DNA of 64,000 nt, taken from contig JADBXR010000011.1 in the NCBI GenBank assembly GCA_020403425.1, positions 36,632 to 100,631 of the forward strand. Direction: 5' to 3'. A program made the translations under genes and the position numbers. The notes below the pieces were generated by a model. The model did not search any database. It was given only the letters and a program-made list of their open reading frames with translations, and had not been told where the DNA came from. This document shows positions 9,032-17,086 of this stretch, in pieces; the stretch's first letter is position 1, and each line of letters begins with the position of its first letter. Source of the DNA: Chitinophagaceae bacterium (GTDB lineage: Bacteria; Bacteroidota; Bacteroidia; Chitinophagales; Chitinophagaceae).

Positions 9032-10057
9032 ATGGCATCACGTAGAAAATTTATACGCTCCGCAGCACTTACTTCATTCAGCTTAAGTTCCGTGGATCTG
9101 TTGGCAGGCAGGAACAGCTCTCCGCAGAAAATCAAAAACAACCCGGTAGTTGTTTCTACATGGGATTATGGAATCAAAGCCAATGTAGGTGCCTGGGATA
9201 TTCTGGGTAAAAATGGCCGGGCCCTTGATGCAGTAGAGAACGGGGTTAAAATTGCAGAAGCAGATCCTTTATGCCAGACGGTTGGGTATGGCGGTTTGCC
9301 AGACCGGGATGGTTTTGTTACACTGGATGCCAGTATCATGGATGAAGCCTATAACTGCGGATCCGTATCCTGCCTGCAGTATATCAAACACCCTATTTCA
9401 GTGGCCAGGCTGATCATGGAAAAAACACCGCATATTATGCTGGCCGGGGAAGGGGCTTTGCAGTTTGCACTGGCCAATGGGTTTGAAAAGATGGACCTGC
9501 TTACTCCCAAAAGCCGGAAAGACTGGATGGAATGGCTGAAATCATCGAAGTACTCACCAGAGATTAATATAGAGAACAGGAAATATTCAAAAGAAAATGA
9601 TCCCATGCCCGGCGGACCTGAAAACCACGACACCATTGGTATGCTGGCGATGGATGCGTCGGGGAACTTAAGTGGTGCCTGCACTACCAGTGGTCTCGCG
9701 TATAAAATGCACGGGCGGGTAGGAGATTCTCCCGTGATAGGAGCGGGGCTGTATGTAGACAATGAAGCTGGTGCCGCCACCTCATCTGGTGTGGGCGAGG
9801 AAGTGATCCGTATGGTGGGTTCACATTTAGTGGTAGAGTACATGCGTTCAGGATCAGCACCTGCAGCTGCCTGCAAAAAAGCAGTTGAAAGACTGGTTAA
9901 GATGAACCCTGTAAAATGCAAGTCAATACAGGTCGGATTCCTGGCGCTCGATAACCAGGGTAACTATGGTGGCTACAGTATACAACCCGGTTTTACCTAC
10001 GCGGTAAAAAGCCAAACGGTGGAACAGGTTTTTAAGGCAGATAGTTTTTATAAATAA
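9032..10057 (+). CDS. N4-(beta-N-acetylglucosaminyl)-L-asparaginase (Ntn hydrolase)
   Basis: Glycosylasparaginase releases asparagine from GlcNAc-Asn, the linkage of N-glycans to protein. The precursor autocleaves before a threonine that becomes the N-terminal nucleophile. Here the site is NHD/TIGMLA, giving Thr201 as nucleophile, with downstream glycine-rich GACTTSG and the GRVGDSPVIGAGLYVDNEAG segment typical of the family. The N-terminus SRRKFIRSAALTSFSLSS is a twin-arginine-like export signal, so folding in the cytoplasm before export is likely. It sits between DUF4861 and CutC. Its presence among uronate-lyase genes is notable and hints at a glycoprotein-linked substrate, though that is inference. 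An isoaspartyl peptidase activity is the main alternative. Confidence 0.85.
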   Translation: MASRRKFIRSAALTSFSLSSVDLLAGRNSSPQKIKNNPVVVSTWDYGIKANVGAWDILGKNGRALDAVENGVKIAEADPLCQTVGYGGLPDRDGFVTLDASIMDEAYNCGSVSCLQYIKHPISVARLIMEKTPHIMLAGEGALQFALANGFEKMDLLTPKSRKDWMEWLKSSKYSPEINIENRKYSKENDPMPGGPENHDTIGMLAMDASGNLSGACTTSGLAYKMHGRVGDSPVIGAGLYVDNEAGAATSSGVGEEVIRMVGSHLVVEYMRSGSAPAAACKKAVERLVKMNPVKCKSIQVGFLALDNQGNYGGYSIQPGFTYAVKSQTVEQVFKADSFYK

Positions 10058-10070
10058 GAAAATCACTTAC

Positions 10071-10799
10071 ATGAACCAACAGGCAATACTTGAAGTGTGT
10101 GCGTTTCATATCGACAGCTGCATCATAGCAGAAAGAGAAGGCGCTTACAGGGTAGAATTATGCGATAACCCTATTGAAGGCGGAACCACACCGAGTTATG
10201 GTACCATTAAACGGGTACGGGAGAAAATCTCCATTAAATTATATCCCATCCTGCGACCAAGATCGGGCAGTTATTATTATTCTGAGGAGGAATTTGAAAT
10301 ACTCACGAATGATATCAGGATCTGCCGGGAACTGGGCTGCGATGGCATTTCTGTGGGTATACAATTGATCAATGCGGAAATTGATAAAGAACGGTTTAAA
10401 CAAATCGTAGCATTGGCCGGTCCGATGGGTGTAACCTGTAACCGGGTTTTTGATTGTGCACCCGATCCTTTTCAGGCATTGGAAGATATAATTGACTGCG
10501 GCTGTGAACGTGTACTCACATCCGGACTAAAAACAGCTGCACCGGATGCGGGCGAATTACTCGGCAAATTGGTACAACAGGCCGGTAGCCGCATCAGCAT
10601 TATGCCGGGTGCAGGTGTTAATTCTGCTAACCTCGCCAAACTGAGAGCGGAAACAGGCGCAACCGAATTTCATTCTTCGGCCCGGAGAGTGGCAGCCAAC
10701 CCTGTTACCTATATAAATAAGGAGGTAAGCGACTATGGCAATGTATATATTGCGGATGCTGCCGAAGTAAGGGCTATGGTGCAGGTACTGAAAGGATAA
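10071..10799 (+). CDS. cutC: CutC-family TIM-barrel protein
   Basis: The 242-residue protein has no signal peptide and shows the CutC signatures LEVCAFHIDSC near the N-terminus, RVELCDNPIEGGTTPS, LRPRSGSYYYSEEE and ISIMPGAGVNSANL. CutC was named for copper homeostasis in Escherichia coli, but that role is disputed and the barrel fold suggests an enzyme. It is separated from glycosylasparaginase by 13 bp and so is certainly in the same transcript. That placement supports a role in sugar metabolism rather than copper, although no reaction can be named. Family assignment is firm; function is open. Confidence 0.88.
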   Translation: MNQQAILEVCAFHIDSCIIAEREGAYRVELCDNPIEGGTTPSYGTIKRVREKISIKLYPILRPRSGSYYYSEEEFEILTNDIRICRELGCDGISVGIQLINAEIDKERFKQIVALAGPMGVTCNRVFDCAPDPFQALEDIIDCGCERVLTSGLKTAAPDAGELLGKLVQQAGSRISIMPGAGVNSANLAKLRAETGATEFHSSARRVAANPVTYINKEVSDYGNVYIADAAEVRAMVQVLKG

Positions 10800-10834
10800 A
10801 CTACCTACAAACAAATCGCATTAAACTATTTTCC

Positions 10835-13159
10835 ATGACAAGATTTTTTTTTCCGTTTTTTCTTTTTATTTCCCTGTTATTACAACAGGTATCTCTTGCA
10901 CAGGCTACTCCAAAAAATGGCCCAGGCAAAAAGCAAACAGAAAATATATTATCAGGAACCATCCCTCCCGATGAGATCAAAAGCCTGATGAAAAAAGTAG
11001 CCGACTGGCAACTGGCCAATCCTACCGGTAAAGAACTGAACTCCTGGGAGTATGGTCCATTTTATATTGGCCTGATGGCATTGTATCATACCACACATGA
11101 AAAAAAATACCTCGCAGCCATAGAAGCCATGGGCGAAAAAGTAAACTGGGAACCCCAGGCCCGTCCATACGATGCCAATGTACTTGCCATTTCGCAGGTA
11201 TTTCTGGAACTGTACCAGTTAACCGGTAAAAAGGCAATCGTTGATAAGTCCCGTTTTGTGATGGATGCCCCTATGAAAAGAGAGCTGGTACCGGATATTA
11301 GTTTTGATAAGAATAAATACTGGTGGGAGTGGTGGTCGTGGTGCGATGCCCTGTTTATGGCGCCCCCGGCTCTGGCCCGTATGGCTGCTATTTTCAAAGA
11401 ACCCAAGTATCGTGATTTTATGGTACAGGAATGGAAACGCACGGCCGCATATCTCTATTCGCCCAAAGACAGTTTATTCTTTCGCGATGATCGTTTCTTT
11501 ACAATGAAATCAACCAATGGAGAAAAGATCTTCTGGTCGCGGGGTAACGGATGGGTATTGGGAGGGCTGGCCCGTGTAATGCAATATTTACCCAAGACCG
11601 ATTCTGCCCGTCCATTCTTTGAACAGCAGTTCAGGGAAATGAGCTATAAATTAAAACGGATCCAGATGAAGAACGGATTCTGGAGCCAGAGTTTATTGGA
11701 TCCCGAAAACTATCCGCAAAAAGAATCCAGTGGTACCGGCTTTTATGTATTCGCGTTATCATGGGGGGTGAACAATGGATTATTACCCCGCAATGAATTT
11801 TTACCGGTTATTGAAAAAGGCTGGGCCGCATTAACAGAATCGGTTCATACCAACGGTAAGCTGGGTTATGTACAGGAAGTAGGCGATTCTCCTACCAATG
11901 TAAAGTACGACGATTCAGAAACCTATGGTACCGGCGCTTTTTTACTTGCCGCATCTGAGTTGTATAAACTACTGGCGCCATCGGCAACAAAAGTTTCTGC
12001 TGATGTATATCCTGCTACGGATGACAGGTCTTTCACACTCAACATGCTGCTGAAAATAGCAGACCCGGTGTTGCTCCCGCTCAGTAAAGAAGAACTTACC
12101 GTACATTTTCCGAGGAAAGAATGGGAAACCAGGGAAAGCAATATCCAGACTTCTCCCCTGCAGGCATTTGGCCGTACCTTATCCGGTATGGCACCCTGGT
12201 TAGCATTGGGGCCGGATAAAACAGCAGAAGGTGTACTCCGCGCCAAATATAGCCGGATGGCCCAACAGTGCCTCGTGAATGCCACCAATCCCCGCTCGCG
12301 TGATTATATGTTCAAAGATGCTACGCAGGAAAGGATTGTACATGCGGCCTATATCGCTTATCCATTACTGATTGCTACCAGTCAGTTATGGGATCCGCTG
12401 ACAACAGAACAACGCAAACAGGTGATTGCCGCGCTGAAAACCCACCGCAATTTCAAACCCAATGAAACCAACTGGCTGCTGTTCCCGGCATTGATCGAAG
12501 CCGCGATCTGGAAATTAACCGGCAGCTGTGATAAAAAACCGATCGAATACGCGCTTGCAAAACATGCAGACTGGTACCTGGGCGATGGCGTGTATGGAGA
12601 TGGTCCGGATTTTCACTGGGATTATTACAACAGTTATGTGATACATCCTTTATTGCTGGAAGTATTACGCAACGCAAAAGAAATGGGTATGTCAGTTAAC
12701 AAACTGCAGGCGCAGGCCATTGAACGCGGAAAACGGTATGCCGAAGTACTGGAGCACCTGATCTCACCCGAAGGTACTTTTCCTGTGATTGGCCGCTCTT
12801 CTGTATATCGCATAGCTGCATTACAGCAATTGGGATATATGGCTTTCCGGGAGAAAAAACTTCCGGCATCCTTAGATCCCGGCGCTACCCGTGCGGCTAT
12901 TACCGCAGTAATCAAAAGAATGATGCTGGCACCGGGTACTTTTGATGAGAAGGGATGGTTAAATGCAGGCATCGTAGGCGAACAGGTAAATGCGCGGGAT
13001 TATTACAATTACACCGGTGCGCTGTATATGTGTACCGTAGGATTGTCGCATCTCGGTATTCCTGCCCAGGACAGGTTCTGGACAGAAACCGCCGGAAAAT
13101 GGACACAACAAAAAATCTGGAGCGGAGAAAATCTGGCAGATCAAAGCGTGTTTAAATAA
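10835..13159 (+). CDS. GH88/GH105 unsaturated uronyl hydrolase fused to DUF2264
   Basis: A two-domain exported enzyme. After a signal peptide (basic MTR, hydrophobic run, cleavage near SLAQ), residues about 40-390 form a GH88/GH105 alpha/alpha barrel. It has RPYDANVLAISQ (Asp113) and WWEWWSWCDALFMAPP (Asp171), matching the two aspartates used by unsaturated glucuronyl/rhamnogalacturonyl hydrolases, plus SRGNGWVLGGLARV and SGTGFYVFALSWG. Residues about 400-760 match DUF2264, a second helical-barrel domain; I recall some DUF2264 proteins being beta-glucuronidases, which would need checking. The GH105 half would hydrolyse the 4,5-unsaturated uronate left by the lyase. The 774-residue fusion joins two families usually encoded separately. 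It is the last gene of the operon, ending 16 bp before the convergent AraC gene. Confidence 0.85.
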   Translation: MTRFFFPFFLFISLLLQQVSLAQATPKNGPGKKQTENILSGTIPPDEIKSLMKKVADWQLANPTGKELNSWEYGPFYIGLMALYHTTHEKKYLAAIEAMGEKVNWEPQARPYDANVLAISQVFLELYQLTGKKAIVDKSRFVMDAPMKRELVPDISFDKNKYWWEWWSWCDALFMAPPALARMAAIFKEPKYRDFMVQEWKRTAAYLYSPKDSLFFRDDRFFTMKSTNGEKIFWSRGNGWVLGGLARVMQYLPKTDSARPFFEQQFREMSYKLKRIQMKNGFWSQSLLDPENYPQKESSGTGFYVFALSWGVNNGLLPRNEFLPVIEKGWAALTESVHTNGKLGYVQEVGDSPTNVKYDDSETYGTGAFLLAASELYKLLAPSATKVSADVYPATDDRSFTLNMLLKIADPVLLPLSKEELTVHFPRKEWETRESNIQTSPLQAFGRTLSGMAPWLALGPDKTAEGVLRAKYSRMAQQCLVNATNPRSRDYMFKDATQERIVHAAYIAYPLLIATSQLWDPLTTEQRKQVIAALKTHRNFKPNETNWLLFPALIEAAIWKLTGSCDKKPIEYALAKHADWYLGDGVYGDGPDFHWDYYNSYVIHPLLLEVLRNAKEMGMSVNKLQAQAIERGKRYAEVLEHLISPEGTFPVIGRSSVYRIAALQQLGYMAFREKKLPASLDPGATRAAITAVIKRMMLAPGTFDEKGWLNAGIVGEQVNARDYYNYTGALYMCTVGLSHLGIPAQDRFWTETAGKWTQQKIWSGENLADQSVFK

Positions 13160-13175
13160 CGGTGAAAACGGAGGC

Positions 13176-14045
13176 TTAATTCCCCAATTTTTTCAGTTTC
13201 GTTTTATACTCTCTCGGGCTGGTTCCCGTTACCTTTTTAAAGGTCTTGGTAAAATTAGAAAAAGTATTAAACCCACTCTGGTAACACACTTCTGTTACAT
13301 TGGAGTCATCTTTCATTAATTCCCTGCACGCATAACTGATCCTGATCTCGTTTACCACCTGAATAAAGGTTTTGGTATAGCGCTTCTTGAAATATTTACA
13401 GAAAGCGGCTTCATTCATACAAGCTACCGATGCTGCTTTGGCGAGGCTGATATCGCCGAGATAATTTGTCATGATGTATTCATACACCCTGTTCATCCTG
13501 TCGCTTTCGTTGTCTTTGGTTTTGGGTACATATCCATCATTCGATAATATCTCGAGCTCTTCAGAAACAGCGATCTCGTGAAGAATCTTCAGCAGCAGGG
13601 ATATCCTGTCGGGTCCGGTAGCAGTAAGCAGCGATTGCATCAGTGATACCAGCTTGGTAAATGTATCGCCATAGATCCGCAGGCCATTGGCGGCTTTGTC
13701 GAGCAGTTTCCGTATCTGGTAGTTCTCCGGAAGATCAAATAATCTGATCCCGTTAAAATCTGAATCGAATTTCAGGATGATGGCTTGCACACCATCGTTC
13801 GGTACATCGCTGTCTTTGTCGTTATGCCAGTGATGCGGCAGGTTCTTACCGATCAGCACCATATCTGTATTTTCGAAACTGCGGATATTATTGCCAACGA
13901 ACCTGGAACCTTGTCCTTTCAGGATGGCCGTTAACTCATATTCCTTATGAAAATGATAGGGCACACTGAAATGAGGGCTGATCCGTTCTTCAATAGAAAA
14001 AGAATGGTTCGGCGAAGAACTGTTTTTAATCAGAATCGGCTTCAT
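13176..14045 (-). CDS. AraC-family transcriptional regulator with cupin sensor domain
   Basis: The protein of 289 residues has an N-terminal cupin-like ligand domain (SPHFSVPYHFHKEYELTAILKG, HHWHNDKD) and a C-terminal double helix-turn-helix of the AraC type. The latter includes CMNEAAFCKYFKKR and the second-helix signature CYQSGFNTFSNFTKTFKKVTG followed by SPREYK. It lies between the two halves of the catabolic locus: convergent with the lyase operon (16 bp gap) and divergent from the acid-sugar operon (364 bp gap). It is therefore the obvious local regulator, sensing a sugar or uronate in the cytoplasm. Which operon it controls is inferred from position only. Confidence 0.9.
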   Translation of the reverse strand: MKPILIKNSSSPNHSFSIEERISPHFSVPYHFHKEYELTAILKGQGSRFVGNNIRSFENTDMVLIGKNLPHHWHNDKDSDVPNDGVQAIILKFDSDFNGIRLFDLPENYQIRKLLDKAANGLRIYGDTFTKLVSLMQSLLTATGPDRISLLLKILHEIAVSEELEILSNDGYVPKTKDNESDRMNRVYEYIMTNYLGDISLAKAASVACMNEAAFCKYFKKRYTKTFIQVVNEIRISYACRELMKDDSNVTEVCYQSGFNTFSNFTKTFKKVTGTSPREYKTKLKKLGN

Positions 14046-14409
14046 GGGGGGCAGGCAATCGTTATTTCACTCCCAATGTAATAATTATTTCACACAATCA
14101 TCACATGGTTCTGCTTTGTATATGTGTTTGATGCGCTATCCGGAACGCCTGTTGGCATCCCCTTTTTTTTCAGCCGGATCTCAGGCAAATATTGTATTCA
14201 TTTTTGCAAATTAAGAAGCCGGTCTTTCTGGCAAACATGAGTTTATTTGCTAAGAAGGTTGGAGCCCCGGCGTGTATACTGAAACCGGGAATTCCTGCTT
14301 TAACTGAATGGTAGATCCCGATACGGACCCCGGATAAAAATGGAAACTACCCGCACTGAAATATTACATACACTGATTAATCAAGTTTTCTGCCAAACAC
14401 GAGAAACGA
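14046..14409. promoter_or_regulatory. Divergent promoter region, AraC gene / aldolase operon
   Basis: This 364-bp gap carries no credible gene. It separates the araC-like gene (minus) from the aldolase operon (plus), so both promoters and the operators should lie here. A near-match to the -7 box (CATTTTTG, one mismatch) is at about 14199-14206 on the plus strand. No clear AraC-type direct repeat could be picked out by eye. Confidence 0.3.
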
Positions 14410-15180
14410 ATGAAAGGATTAAAACAAAGATTACAAAAAGGAGAGATACTGATCGGAACATTTTTAAGCCTGGGAAATCCTGTTACTACTGAAATTGTAG
14501 GCAATGCAGGATTTGATTGGGTGGTCGTAGACCTTGAACATGGCGTGGGCTCTGAGGGCGATGTGGTGCACCAGTTAATGGCTTTGAGGAATAGTAATGT
14601 ATTTGCCATCATCCGCGTAGAAGGATATCAGCGCCAGCGTGTTCACCGCGTGCTTGATCTGGGTGCAGATGGTATCATGTTCCCCAGAATTGAAACAGCA
14701 GCAGAAGCGGAACTCTCGGTAAAAGCCATGCAGTATCCACCGGAAGGTAACAGGGGGGTTGCCAAAATGATCAGGGCTACCAGATATGGGGATGATTTTG
14801 ATGGTTACCGGGAAACTGCCGCAGAAGAATTGCTGGGAGTTATCCAGATTGAAACACGCGAATCTTTACAACATCTCGATGCCATTGCCAATACACCGGG
14901 TGTAGATGTATTGTTTATCGGGCCATCAGACCTGTCGATGGCACTGGGTATTTTTGGCCAGACAGACCATCCGTTGTTTGTTAAAACAATCGAGCAGATC
15001 ATCAAAGCCGCAAAAGATGCCCAAAAGCAGGTGGGTATACTGCTCTCAGATCCGGCCGATGTGAAAAAGTATAGTGAGATGGGCATACATTTTATAGCCT
15101 GTGGTACCGATGCCGGTTTTTTGAGCAAAGGGGCCCAGCAAACTGCCGGAGCCATGCTGAAAGCCATCAGTTTTTCCTAA
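14410..15180 (+). CDS. HpcH/HpaI-family 2-keto-3-deoxy acid aldolase (GarL/YfaU-like)
   Basis: Class II, metal-dependent pyruvate aldolase, first gene of the second operon. The residues known to matter in HpaI/GarL enzymes are all present: His44 in VVDLEHG, Arg69 in IIRV, the metal ligands Glu148 in IQIET and Asp174 in FIGPSDLS, and the substrate-loop FPRIET. At 256 residues it has normal length and no signal peptide. Such enzymes split 2-keto-3-deoxy (or 5-keto-4-deoxy) sugar acids into pyruvate and an aldehyde: tartronate semialdehyde in the glucarate pathway, lactaldehyde in the rhamnonate pathway. The next gene encodes a GarR-like reductase, which favours tartronate semialdehyde as the aldehyde, but the exact substrate is inferred. 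Confidence 0.85.
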   Translation: MKGLKQRLQKGEILIGTFLSLGNPVTTEIVGNAGFDWVVVDLEHGVGSEGDVVHQLMALRNSNVFAIIRVEGYQRQRVHRVLDLGADGIMFPRIETAAEAELSVKAMQYPPEGNRGVAKMIRATRYGDDFDGYRETAAEELLGVIQIETRESLQHLDAIANTPGVDVLFIGPSDLSMALGIFGQTDHPLFVKTIEQIIKAAKDAQKQVGILLSDPADVKKYSEMGIHFIACGTDAGFLSKGAQQTAGAMLKAISFS

Positions 15181-15213
15181 ACGAGCATTTACCTTATTCA
15201 TTAAAAAAAACAA

Positions 15214-16083
15214 GTGGGAAATAATATCGGGTTCATTGGACTTGGCATCATGGGAAAACCGATGGCGGTTAACCTGATCAGGGCAGGGTATCAACTCTCT
15301 GTTTATGATATCAACCAGGATGCATTGAATGATCTTGCGCAACGGGGTGCCGTGATAGCAAAGTCGCTGCAAGACCTGGCGGCTAACAGTGATATCATCA
15401 TCAGTATTCTCCCTGATTCGCCGCAGGTAAAAGAAGTGACCATGGGTAAGGATGGACTGTTGGCCGGGCTGAGTTCCGGTAAACTTTTTATCGACATGTC
15501 TACCATTGATGCCGCCACAGAAATCGAGATACACGAAACATTCAGGCAGATAGGCGTTGATACATTGGATGCGCCTGTTTCCGGTGGACAGCCAGGTGCT
15601 GAATCTGCTTCGCTTTCGATCATGGCAGGAGGTAGTAAAGCCGCTTTTGAACGGGCCGTTCCGGTATTTCAGGCATTGGGAAAAAGAATCAGTCACATGG
15701 GTGATATCGGTTCAGGACAGATCACCAAATCCTGCAGCCAGATTGCTACGGCCCTGGCAACCCAGGGTGTGATTGAGGCTTTTACACTGGCAAAAAAAGC
15801 TGGGGTAGATCTTGTTAAAGTGCGGGAAGCATTGCTGGGAGGTTTTGCAGAAAGTAAAGCGCTCTCCATCACCGGTGATAAAATCATCCGGGAAGATTTC
15901 TCTCCCGGCTTTAAGTTGAAGCTGTACACGAAAGATTTGCGGATTGCACAAAATGCGGCCAGTAGTTACTCGCTTTCATTACCGGGAACACAACTGATGT
16001 TCCAGGAAATGGAAACGCTTTTGCAGGCCGGTAAAGGCGAACTGGATTTTAGTGCATTGATACAGGTACTGGAAAATAACTAA
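15214..16083 (+). CDS. Beta-hydroxyacid dehydrogenase, tartronate-semialdehyde-reductase-like (GarR family)
   Basis: NAD(P)H-dependent reductase of the 3-hydroxyisobutyrate/GarR family, 289 residues, starting with GTG 34 bp after the aldolase. The Rossmann motif FIGLGIMGKPM is at residues 7-17, the substrate-binding signature DAPVSGGQPGAE at 119-130, and the catalytic lysine Lys172 in GDIGSGQITKSCSQ. The Asn that normally follows three residues after this Lys in GarR-like enzymes (K-L-A-N) is Ser175 here, so substrate preference may differ. Paired with the aldolase it would reduce tartronate semialdehyde to glycerate, as in the E. coli garPLRK operon. Other beta-hydroxyacid substrates remain possible. 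Confidence 0.85.
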   Translation: MGNNIGFIGLGIMGKPMAVNLIRAGYQLSVYDINQDALNDLAQRGAVIAKSLQDLAANSDIIISILPDSPQVKEVTMGKDGLLAGLSSGKLFIDMSTIDAATEIEIHETFRQIGVDTLDAPVSGGQPGAESASLSIMAGGSKAAFERAVPVFQALGKRISHMGDIGSGQITKSCSQIATALATQGVIEAFTLAKKAGVDLVKVREALLGGFAESKALSITGDKIIREDFSPGFKLKLYTKDLRIAQNAASSYSLSLPGTQLMFQEMETLLQAGKGELDFSALIQVLENN

Positions 16084-16099
16084 GTCTAAAATTTTTTAT

Positions 16100-17086
16100 A
16101 TGAAGGATCTGCCAAAAGTATTTATATCAGAACCTATCAATGCAAAAGGCATGGAAATGTTGCAGGGGAAGGCTGACATAGTAATAGCCCCTGATACCCG
16201 CAAAGAAACGGCCCTGGCCCTGATAGGCAAGGCAGACGCTGCCATTTTGCGAGCAACCACGATCTTCGACAAAGAAGTGATTGGGGAAGGGGTGAATTTA
16301 AAGACGATCGTAAGAACCGGGATCGGCGTAGATAATGTGGATCTCAAATTTGCCGGAGAAAAAGGGATCTATGTGTGTAACACTCCCGGAACCAATGATG
16401 AAACAGTAGCTGAACACGCGGTGGCAATGATACTGGCTTGTGCCAAACAGATCATCCTGATGGACAAAGCCGTGCGGAACCAGCAATGGAAAGAACGTTT
16501 CTCGCCAAAGCAGATCGATATCAGGAACAAAACAGTGGGCATTATAGGGTATGGCCATATCGGGCTCGCTACGGCCCATTTCTGCAGGTGCCTGGGTATG
16601 CAGGTGATCGCCTATGATCCGTTTATCTCCCAGGCAGGATTGGACACCTGCTTTACAAACGATATAGAAGTGATTTTTGCAAAGTCCGACTTTGTCAGTC
16701 TACACTGCCCATCCACTCCGCTCACACATAAATTCATCGGAACCCAATACCTGAACCTGATGAAGAAAACGGCTTACCTGATCAACACTTCGCGCGGAGA
16801 ACTGATTGATGAACCAGCCCTTGTAACGGCATTGGCCGAAAACAGGATAGCAGGTGCGGCACTGGATGTGTTTAAAGAAGAACCGCTGGCTGCCGACAGC
16901 CCGCTTCTTCATTTCCCAAATGTGATCCTGTCTCCGCATGTGGCAGGCTCAACCAAAGAATCGAATGAACGCATCGCCATCGCAGCCGCGCAGGCGGTAC
17001 TCGACACTTTTAACGGACAGGTTCCTTTAAATATCTGTAACCTCGACTATTTACCCGAAGCACAAAAACTGAAACAGTTTGCATGA
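16100..17086 (+). CDS. D-isomer-specific 2-hydroxyacid dehydrogenase (SerA-like, no ACT domain)
   Basis: The 328-residue NAD-dependent dehydrogenase has the split catalytic domain of the family, a cofactor-binding GYGHIG motif in VGIIGYGHIGLATAHF, and the catalytic triad: Arg in INTSRGELID, Glu in ALDVFKEEPL and His in LSPHVAGST. It lacks the C-terminal ACT or ASB domains of long phosphoglycerate dehydrogenases. It could be a phosphoglycerate dehydrogenase, hydroxypyruvate/glyoxylate reductase or a sugar-acid dehydrogenase. Its location after a GarR-like gene suggests a role in glycerate/hydroxypyruvate balance or in oxidising a sugar acid. It begins 16 bp after the previous gene, and its TGA overlaps the next ATG (ATGA). 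Confidence 0.85.
   Translation: MKDLPKVFISEPINAKGMEMLQGKADIVIAPDTRKETALALIGKADAAILRATTIFDKEVIGEGVNLKTIVRTGIGVDNVDLKFAGEKGIYVCNTPGTNDETVAEHAVAMILACAKQIILMDKAVRNQQWKERFSPKQIDIRNKTVGIIGYGHIGLATAHFCRCLGMQVIAYDPFISQAGLDTCFTNDIEVIFAKSDFVSLHCPSTPLTHKFIGTQYLNLMKKTAYLINTSRGELIDEPALVTALAENRIAGAALDVFKEEPLAADSPLLHFPNVILSPHVAGSTKESNERIAIAAAQAVLDTFNGQVPLNICNLDYLPEAQKLKQFA

Noticed and set aside
9349..9921. 190-codon minus-strand frame within the glycosylasparaginase gene
   Set aside because: Antisense shadow of a well-supported enzyme gene.
14237..14314. 25-codon frame in the araC/aldolase gap as a leader peptide
   Set aside because: No regulatory codon run or attenuator structure follows it; likely chance.
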